6,442 nucleotides of DNA from positions 1-6,442 of the forward strand of contig JAHCKU010000188.1 of the NCBI GenBank assembly GCA_026125625.1, given 5' to 3'. The DNA comes from Burkholderiales bacterium. Its GTDB lineage: Bacteria > Pseudomonadota > Gammaproteobacteria > Burkholderiales > SHXO01. The notes under the pieces are model-generated. The model saw only the letters and a list, made by a program, of their open reading frames with translations. It was not told the origin of the DNA and ran no database searches. Positions 1 through 4,830 of the stretch are shown piece by piece. How positions within the stretch are numbered: position 1 is the stretch's first letter; each line of letters begins with the position of its first letter. The position numbers and the translations under genes were made by a program.

Positions 1-813
1 CAGCGTCGGTGCCACGAACACGTCGGCGCGCACGCTCTCGAGCAGATCGAGCGCTTCCTCGTCGAGCAGCGTGGCGTGATAGAGGATGGTCACGCGGTAG
101 TGCAGGCAGCGCTTGACCGCCTCGGCGCTGCGTGCGTGCGCAGCCATGCGCTTGCCGAAATCGAACGCCACTTCGCTCACGGCGTGGATCTCCGCCTCCG
201 ACATCACCGTGCGCTGCGCCGGCGCCGAAGGTGTGCCGGCATCACCCGAGACGTTGATCTTGAGCGTGTCCACGCCTTCGCGGCACATCTCGCGCGCGAA
301 GCGGCGGAATTCGTCGGGGCCGTCCAGGATCACCGCGAAGTTCTCGCGATACATGTGCGGCAGGCGCACGTCGCCCAGGCCGCCGGTGACCGTCATCTCG
401 GGACTGGCCGCGAGCAGGCGCGGGCCGGGAAACTGTCCGGCGTCGATGGCGTTGCGCAGCACGATATCCAGGCGCTTCTTGGCCGATGCGGCGCTCACGC
501 AGCTGGTAAAGCCGGCCTCGAGCATGGTGCGCGCGTTGCGCAGTGCGATCAGAAGATGCTCCTCGACCGGGATGAAGCCCATGTCCACCGAACGCGCGCA
601 GTCGGTGAAGGTGAGATGGGCGTGCGGCTCGATCAGGCCGGGCATGAGCGTGCCGCCGTGGCCGTCGATCACGCATGCCTCGGCCACGGATGGCGTGGCG
701 AATGCCGGCCACACCGCCTCGACGCGTTCGCCGCGCACCAGCACGCTGCCGGCGAAAGGCGGCGCCCCGCTACAGTCGAGCACGCGAACGTTGCGAAACA
801 AGATCGGCTGCAT
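1..813 (-). CDS. Metal-dependent amidohydrolase (COG1228, imidazolonepropionase/prolidase-like), C-terminus beyond window
   Basis: The 271 visible residues form the N-terminal beta-sandwich strand set and much of the TIM barrel of an amidohydrolase, an enzyme class that hydrolyses C-N (or C-O) bonds using one or two metal ions. Visible metal-site candidates are the HxH pair H64/H66 (context LIEPHAHLTF), K185 (TLKINVSGD; the usual carbamylated, metal-bridging Lys position), H226 (MAAHARSAE) and H246 (LYHATLLDEE). The usual late Asp ligand must lie past the left edge. There is no signal peptide, so a cytoplasmic location is likely. ATG at 813 is the only nearby in-frame start; the Shine-Dalgarno is weak. 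The gene is divergent from the GntR regulator across 114 bases that contain a palindromic operator, so co-regulation with the dioxygenase operon is inferred. The substrate is unknown: amino-acid amides, cyclic amides, hydantoin-like compounds and lactones are all possible in this superfamily. Confidence 0.88.
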   Translation of the reverse strand, partial: MQPILFRNVRVLDCSGAPPFAGSVLVRGERVEAVWPAFATPSVAEACVIDGHGGTLMPGLIEPHAHLTFTDCARSVDMGFIPVEEHLLIALRNARTMLEAGFTSCVSAASAKKRLDIVLRNAIDAGQFPGPRLLAASPEMTVTGGLGDVRLPHMYRENFAVILDGPDEFRRFAREMCREGVDTLKINVSGDAGTPSAPAQRTVMSEAEIHAVSEVAFDFGKRMAAHARSAEAVKRCLHYRVTILYHATLLDEEALDLLESVRADVFVAPTL

Positions 814-900
814 GACGGACGCCGGTATCGGTCGATGAATGTCGCGATTGTAGGCTTCGCCGGCCAGCGCGCACCGGTCTAGAACCTGGAAACCGATTTC

Positions 901-915
901 TGTATACTGTATACA
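901..915. promoter_or_regulatory. Palindromic operator in divergent promoter (GTATAC-T-GTATAC)
   Basis: TGTATACTGTATACA is a perfect inverted repeat with 7-base arms around one central base. It also reads as two direct GTATAC units, each itself palindromic. It is an AT-rich island in GC-rich DNA, 13 bases before the GTG start of the GntR gene and 88 bases before the amidohydrolase start. FCD-type GntR regulators are known to bind short palindromes of this kind near their own genes. The site contains -10-like hexamers on the plus strand (TATACT at 903-908; TACAAT at 912-917), so a bound repressor would block RNA polymerase. No convincing -35 element was found for either direction. Assignment to the adjacent regulator is inference. 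Confidence 0.7.
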
Positions 916-927
916 ATAATCTGGATC

Positions 928-1644
928 GTGATCGCCGAAATCGTGTCATCCATGCGTCGCATCGAATTCACACCCGATCTGACCGAGCAGGTCCGGCTGC
1001 GCCTGCTCGATGCGATCTGCACCGGTGAGCTGGCACCGGGCACGCGCCTGACGCAGGAGGAGCTGGCCGCTTCGCTGTCGGTATCGCGCCAACCGGTGCT
1101 GCAGGCGCTGCGCCTGCTCAAGAAGGACGGCTTCGTGACCGATGCGGGGCGCCGTGGCCTGATGGTATCGCCGCTGGATGCCCGCGCCATCGCGCAGGTT
1201 TACGAAGTGCGCGGCGTCCTGGACGGCCTGGCCGCACGCCAGGCGGCGATCGCTGGCGTGAAGATCGATCGCCAGGTGCTGGCGGAAGGCCGCAAGGCGG
1301 CCGCCGGTCGACGACTGGGACCGATGATCGACACCGACATGCGCTTTCATCGCCTGCTCTATGCAGCCTCCGGCAATCCTTTCGTCGCACAGACGGCCGA
1401 TCTGCACTGGCAGCACATTCGTCGCGCGATGGGGGCGGTGCTGCAATCCGCCGGCGTGCGAGAGAGCGTCTGGGACGAGCACGAAGCCATTCTCGATGCC
1501 ATCGACCGCGGCGAGGCGGAGCACGCCGAGCGGCTGGCACGTCAGCACGGTGAAGCAGCCGGACACAATCTCGCGGCACGGCTGACTCGGCACGTGCAGG
1601 ATAGTGAACGCCATTTCATGTCAGCAACGGAGGAGGTCATCTGA
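928..1644 (+). CDS. GntR-family transcriptional regulator, FCD (FadR-type) subfamily
   Basis: A 238-residue regulator of usual FCD length. The N-terminal winged helix-turn-helix spans about residues 16-82: the GELAPGTRLTQEELAASLSVSR stretch is typical of the GntR fold, followed by the recognition helix (QPVLQALRLLKKDGFV) and the wing (GRRGLMVSPL). The C-terminal all-helical FCD ligand domain spans about 84-225 and shows the expected metal-binding set D137 and H141 (DMRFH), H185 (DEHEAIL) and H207 (RQHGEAA); such domains usually sense small carboxylates or sugar acids. The start is uncertain: GTG at 928 gives the longest form, but GTG at 943 and ATG at 952 (MRRIEF) are equally credible, and none has a clear Shine-Dalgarno. 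If the TACAAT at 912-917 is the -10, the 928 form would be nearly leaderless. It is the first gene of the plus-strand operon and probably autoregulates through the palindrome at 901-915, also controlling the divergent amidohydrolase. Confidence 0.93.
   Translation: MIAEIVSSMRRIEFTPDLTEQVRLRLLDAICTGELAPGTRLTQEELAASLSVSRQPVLQALRLLKKDGFVTDAGRRGLMVSPLDARAIAQVYEVRGVLDGLAARQAAIAGVKIDRQVLAEGRKAAAGRRLGPMIDTDMRFHRLLYAASGNPFVAQTADLHWQHIRRAMGAVLQSAGVRESVWDEHEAILDAIDRGEAEHAERLARQHGEAAGHNLAARLTRHVQDSERHFMSATEEVI
1629..1637 (+). promoter_or_regulatory. Strong Shine-Dalgarno for the dioxygenase gene, inside the regulator gene
   Basis: GGAGGAGGT lies within the last codons of the GntR gene, with AGGAGGT ending 6 bases before the ATG at 1644. 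It fixes the dioxygenase start and is by far the best ribosome site in the window, while the regulator itself has a poor one. Expected effect (inference): one transcript gives little regulator and much enzyme. Confidence 0.85.
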
Positions 1645-2486
1645 TGAAACTCACCGCCACGCAACTCGAGCAGTTCGACCGCGACGGCTATCTGCTTTTT
1701 CCCGGTCTGTTCACGCCGCAGGAAATGCGGGTGCTCAACGACGAGGTGCCACGCCTGTACGCGCAGCATCGTCCGGAGAACGTGCGCGAGAAGGGCAGCG
1801 ACGCCGTACGCACCAACTTCGCCGCGCACCTGTACAGCTATCCCTTCGCCAAGCTTGCACGCCATCCGCGCATGGTCGATCCGGTGAGGCAGCTGTTCGG
1901 CGAGGACGTCTACATGCACCAGTTCAAGATCAACGGCAAGAACGCCTTCGACGGCGATGTCTGGCAGTGGCATCAGGACTACGGCACCTGGCTCAACGAT
2001 GATCAGATGCCCGAGCCGCGCGCCATGAACATCGCCATCTTTCTCGATGAGGTGAACGAGTTCAACGGGCCGCTGATGTTCATCCCGGGCAGCCACAAGC
2101 TGGGTGCGCTCGAGGCCGGCCACGACACCACCACCACCAGCTACCCGCTGTGGACGATCGACAACGACACCATCCGCAAGCTGGTCGAGCGCGGCGGCAT
2201 GGTGGCGCCGAAGGGTCCCGTCGGCACCATGCTGATGTTCCACTCCTGCCTGGTGCACGCCTCCGGGTCCAACCTGTCGCCATGGAACCGCGTGAGCGTG
2301 TATCTGAGCCTGTGCGCGGTCTCGAACCACATCCGCCGCTTCAAGCGCCCGGAGTACATCGCCCATCGGGATTTCACGCCGATCAAGACCCTGCCCGACG
2401 ACTGCCTGCTCAAGCACTACGACGTCGAGCTGCCGTGGAAGAACGGCACGCCGGAAGCCGCGCTGAAGCCGGCGCTGGCAGCGTGA
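1644..2486 (+). CDS. Fe(II)/2-oxoglutarate-dependent dioxygenase, PhyH (phytanoyl-CoA dioxygenase) family
   Basis: A 280-residue cytoplasmic enzyme, a normal length for the family, predicted to hydroxylate a small molecule using O2 and 2-oxoglutarate and releasing CO2 and succinate. The iron facial triad is visible: H110 and D112 in the HxD motif (WQWHQDYGTW) and distal H205 (CLVHASGSN), with R216 (SPWNR) placed to bind the 2-oxoglutarate carboxylate. The PhyH signature GPLMFIPGSHK occurs at 142-152, and the N-terminal FDRDGYLLFPGLF is also typical. The W-H-x-D-x-x-T-W arrangement and the H-x-SN-x-x-P spacing resemble ectoine hydroxylase EctD, but there are no ectoine genes nearby and other PhyH members share them, so the substrate is left open. 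Its ATG overlaps the regulator stop by one base (TGATG), implying translational coupling. The oxidoreductase follows after 22 bases, suggesting that it acts on the hydroxylated product or a later intermediate. Confidence 0.92.
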   Translation: MKLTATQLEQFDRDGYLLFPGLFTPQEMRVLNDEVPRLYAQHRPENVREKGSDAVRTNFAAHLYSYPFAKLARHPRMVDPVRQLFGEDVYMHQFKINGKNAFDGDVWQWHQDYGTWLNDDQMPEPRAMNIAIFLDEVNEFNGPLMFIPGSHKLGALEAGHDTTTTSYPLWTIDNDTIRKLVERGGMVAPKGPVGTMLMFHSCLVHASGSNLSPWNRVSVYLSLCAVSNHIRRFKRPEYIAHRDFTPIKTLPDDCLLKHYDVELPWKNGTPEAALKPALAA

Positions 2487-2508
2487 TCGAGGACGAGCCC
2501 CTGCCGCC

Positions 2509-3882
2509 ATGAACCTTTACACCAAACTTTGTGAACGCGCGGCGGCTGGCAAGCCGCTGCGTGTCGGACTGATCGGCGCCGGCAAGTTCGGCGCCATGTA
2601 CCTCGCCCAGGTTCCCAAGACGCCGGGCGTACACCTGGTGGGCATTGCCGACCTCTCCCCTGCCAATGCGCGCACCAACCTCGAGCGCGTGGGTTGGGCG
2701 CCGGAGCGCTTTGCCGCGACCTCCCTGGATGCCGCGCTGGCCGGCGGCGGGACCCATCTCACCGACGACTGGCAGGCGCTGGTGAAGCACCCGGCCATCG
2801 ACATCGTCATCGAGGCCACCGGCAATCCGGTGGTCGCGGTCGAGCACGCGCTCGCCGCCTTCAGACAGGGCAAGCACGTGGTCAACGTGACCGTGGAGGC
2901 CGATGCGTTCTGCGGGCCGCTGCTGGCACGCAAGGCACGCGATGCCGGTGTCATCTACAGCCTGGCCTACGGTGATCAGCCGGCCATGATCTGCGACCTG
3001 GTGGATTGGGCACGCGCCGCCGGCTTCCAGGTTGTCGCCGCCGGACGCGGGCACAAATGGCTGCCCCACTTCGCGCAATCGACGCCGGACACGGTATGGG
3101 GCTACTACGGCCTGACGCCGGAGCAGGCAAGGATCGGCGGGCTCAATCCGAAGATGTTCAACTCCTTCCTGGACGGCTCCAAGCCCGCAATCGAGAGTAC
3201 CGCGGTATGCAATGCCGCCGATCTGACACCGGCGCCGGGCGGATTGACCTTCCCGCCAGCCAGCGTCGAGGATATTCCGTTCATCATGCGTCCGCGCGAG
3301 GAAGGCGGACATCTGCACCACAAGGGCCAGGTCGAGGTGGTGTCATCCCTGGAGCGCGATGGTCGGGTGATTCCCTACGACATCCGTTTCGGCGTATTCG
3401 TCGTGTTCGAAGGCGATACCGAATACATCCGCCGCTGCTTCAGCGAGTACGGCGTCAAGACCGATCCCAGCGGACGCTATGCGTGTCTGTACAAACGCTG
3501 GCACATGATCGGCTTGGAAGTCGGCATATCGGTGGCATCGGTGGGCGTACGCGGGGAGGCCACCGGCTGTGCCACGGATTTTCGTGCCGACTGCGCGGCG
3601 GTAGCCAAGCGCGATCTGAAGGCCGGCGAGATGCTCGACGGCGAAGGCGGCTATACGGTCGTGGGAAGGCTGATGCCTGCGCGCGACTCGCTTGCTCAGG
3701 AAGCGCTGCCGTTGGGGCTCGCGCACAACGTCAAGCTGCTCAAGCCCATTGCAGCGGGCGCCACTGTGCGCTGGAGCGACGTGGCCATCGAAGACAGCCC
3801 GGCGGTGCGAGTGCGTCGCGAAATGGAGCGCACCTTCGGTGACGTGGCGAAAGAGGGACTGGTCAGCTCCATCGACGGGTAG
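2509..3882 (+). CDS. NAD(P)-dependent oxidoreductase with SAF-like C-terminal region, DRL (DXR-like) family
   Basis: 457 residues. The N-terminal Rossmann domain (about 17-150) carries GxGxxG at G23-G25-G28 (VGLIGAGKFG); the acidic D48 at the end of the second strand (VGIADLS) favours NAD over NADP. EATGNP (102-107) and GKHVVNVTVEADAFCGP (121-137) follow the homoserine-dehydrogenase-like pattern. A central catalytic region (about 155-350) contains the conserved-looking GRGHKWLPHF and EEGGHLHHKGQ. A SAF-like segment occupies about 360-430. This architecture matches Brucella DRL, a structurally solved DXR-like protein that converts 1-deoxyxylulose 5-phosphate to methylerythritol 4-phosphate. 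Many homologues lie in catabolic clusters and probably act on other hydroxy- or keto-acids; the position here behind a dioxygenase and GntR regulator argues for the latter (inference). The ATG at 2509 is the only sensible start, though the nearest purine-rich stretch (GAGGA at 2489) is far upstream, so translation may rely on coupling to the preceding gene. Last gene of the visible plus-strand operon. Confidence 0.88.
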   Translation: MNLYTKLCERAAAGKPLRVGLIGAGKFGAMYLAQVPKTPGVHLVGIADLSPANARTNLERVGWAPERFAATSLDAALAGGGTHLTDDWQALVKHPAIDIVIEATGNPVVAVEHALAAFRQGKHVVNVTVEADAFCGPLLARKARDAGVIYSLAYGDQPAMICDLVDWARAAGFQVVAAGRGHKWLPHFAQSTPDTVWGYYGLTPEQARIGGLNPKMFNSFLDGSKPAIESTAVCNAADLTPAPGGLTFPPASVEDIPFIMRPREEGGHLHHKGQVEVVSSLERDGRVIPYDIRFGVFVVFEGDTEYIRRCFSEYGVKTDPSGRYACLYKRWHMIGLEVGISVASVGVRGEATGCATDFRADCAAVAKRDLKAGEMLDGEGGYTVVGRLMPARDSLAQEALPLGLAHNVKLLKPIAAGATVRWSDVAIEDSPAVRVRREMERTFGDVAKEGLVSSIDG

Positions 3883-3896
3883 CACTGTCTGCTGCG

Positions 3897-4661
3897 TCAG
3901 AAGCGCCGTTGGGGCATGCGCGGGAAGCGGTCGCTTTCGCCGTCGGTCGGCGCATCGTCGATGCGCTGCGCCCATTCGCCCTCGACCGCCTCCTCCTGTG
4001 CGACTTCCCAGCTGTAGCGCTTCTCCGGTGGCCGCGGGTCGGTGTTACGCAGTATCAGCGCCAGCACCAGGCCGGTGATGGCGCCTGCGAGGTGCGATTC
4101 GAACGAGATCTGCGGGTCCCCTGGGAATACGCCCCACACCATCCCGCCGTACATGAAGAACACCACCATCGCCAGGCCGATGGCGCGGCGATCCCAGCGC
4201 AATATGCCGATGGTGAAAACGAAGAACATCACGCCGAAGGTCAGTCCGCTGGCGCCGACGTGATAGGAGGGCCGCGCGAACAGCCAGACGCCGAGACCGA
4301 CCGCGACGAACAGCACGGGCACGACGATGCGCGCAGACTTCGGATATCCGTACAGTAGCGTGGTGCCGAGAATCAGGACCGGCGCAGTGTTCGAGATCAG
4401 ATGGCCCCAGCTGCCATGCACGAACGGCGCGAACAGCACGCCGATCAGGCCGCGCCATTCACGCGGATGGACACCGAAGTGAATCAGGTCGATGCCCGTC
4501 AGTTCCTCGAGCAGCTTGACCAGCCACAACGACAGCGCGAACGCGCAGGACAGGAGCAGCGCCGTTCGCCACCGCCGCGCGTCATCCACCACGACCGCAT
4601 CGGACGTGGTGGATGCACCGACCAGTCTGACATGTCTGAGATCGTCCACGTCCACGCGCAA
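3897..4661 (-). CDS. Rhomboid-family intramembrane serine protease
   Basis: 254 residues with six predicted membrane helices: about 33-51, 92-107, 111-128, 136-152, 159-177 and 190-205. The serine-histidine dyad is present: S138 in GASG (HVGASGLTFG) on the fourth helix and H190 (ESHLAGAITG) on the last. H87 and N91 (HLISN) match the oxyanion-hole HxxxN of GlpG, and the FAPFVHGSWGH loop is the usual first-loop signature. All expected catalytic positions are intact, so it should cleave membrane-spanning substrates in the inner membrane. A ~33-residue N-terminal and a ~48-residue acidic, proline-containing C-terminal tail flank the core. An in-frame TGA lies three codons upstream of TTG 4661; GTG at 4655 or 4649 are alternative starts. 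It converges on the oxidoreductase gene with 14 bases between stop codons. Its substrates are unknown and it is probably unrelated to the neighbouring catabolic genes. Confidence 0.93.
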   Translation of the reverse strand: MRVDVDDLRHVRLVGASTTSDAVVVDDARRWRTALLLSCAFALSLWLVKLLEELTGIDLIHFGVHPREWRGLIGVLFAPFVHGSWGHLISNTAPVLILGTTLLYGYPKSARIVVPVLFVAVGLGVWLFARPSYHVGASGLTFGVMFFVFTIGILRWDRRAIGLAMVVFFMYGGMVWGVFPGDPQISFESHLAGAITGLVLALILRNTDPRPPEKRYSWEVAQEEAVEGEWAQRIDDAPTDGESDRFPRMPQRRF

Positions 4662-4698
4662 TCCGGGTCACCACCGTTACGACACACCGGTTCAGGCA

Positions 4699-4727
4699 AT
4701 TGTTGAGGCAGGTACAGCGCTTTTCAA
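4699..4727 (-). promoter_or_regulatory. Candidate sigma70-type promoter for the rhomboid gene
   Basis: Read on the minus strand, TTGAAA (4727-4722, five of six to the -35 consensus) is followed by exactly 17 bases and then AACAAT (4704-4699, four of six to the -10 consensus). Transcription would begin near 4692, giving a leader of about 30 bases before the rhomboid start. It lies downstream of the dehydratase terminator, where an independent promoter is needed. The match is by eye only, and the -10 is imperfect. Confidence 0.4.
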
Positions 4728-4780
4728 TGGCGCGGGAGGCTGAAATCGGAATCCGCTGCAGGATCGGACCACGGTGCACA

Positions 4781-4811
4781 ATAAAAAACGGCGAGGATGA
4801 CCTCGCCGTTT
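4781..4811 (-). terminator. Intrinsic (Rho-independent) terminator of the dehydratase gene
   Basis: Arms 4786-4796 and 4801-4811 (AAACGGCGAGG / CCTCGCCGTTT) are perfectly complementary over 11 bases with a four-base loop (4797-4800). Read on the minus strand, the GC-rich stem is followed by a run of six T (complement of 4788-4783). It begins 20 bases after the dehydratase stop codon, the classic position, and separates that gene from the rhomboid gene. Confidence 0.93.
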
Positions 4812-4830
4812 CGCCTGTGCGCCGCCTCGG

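Noticed and set aside
76..882. Open frames on the plus strand opposite the amidohydrolase
   Set aside because: The minus-strand frame holds the amidohydrolase metal ligands and runs off the window edge; the plus-strand frames are shadow translations.
889..900. Imperfect inverted repeat GAAA-CCGA-TTTC next to the operator
   Set aside because: Only four-base arms; such a match is expected by chance. It could be a weak accessory site but the sequence alone does not support that.
1644..2486. Naming the dioxygenase ectD
   Set aside because: The active-site motif is shared across PhyH enzymes and no ectoine synthesis or uptake gene is present in the window.
1542..3321. Long open frames on the minus strand (1542-2510 and 2410-3321)
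   Set aside because: They lie antisense to the PhyH and DRL genes, whose motifs are unambiguous; no domain is visible in the antisense translations.
2509..3882. Naming the oxidoreductase as homoserine dehydrogenase or dxr
   Set aside because: The N-terminal pattern is shared, but the SAF-like segment and overall layout match the DRL family, and the neighbours do not support threonine or isoprenoid synthesis.
4582..4779. Small Cys-rich open frame (65 codons) on the minus strand upstream of the rhomboid gene
   Set aside because: It overlaps the rhomboid 5' end in another frame and the candidate promoter, has no ribosome site and shows no recognisable motif. The rest of 4662-4780 holds only the promoter candidate.
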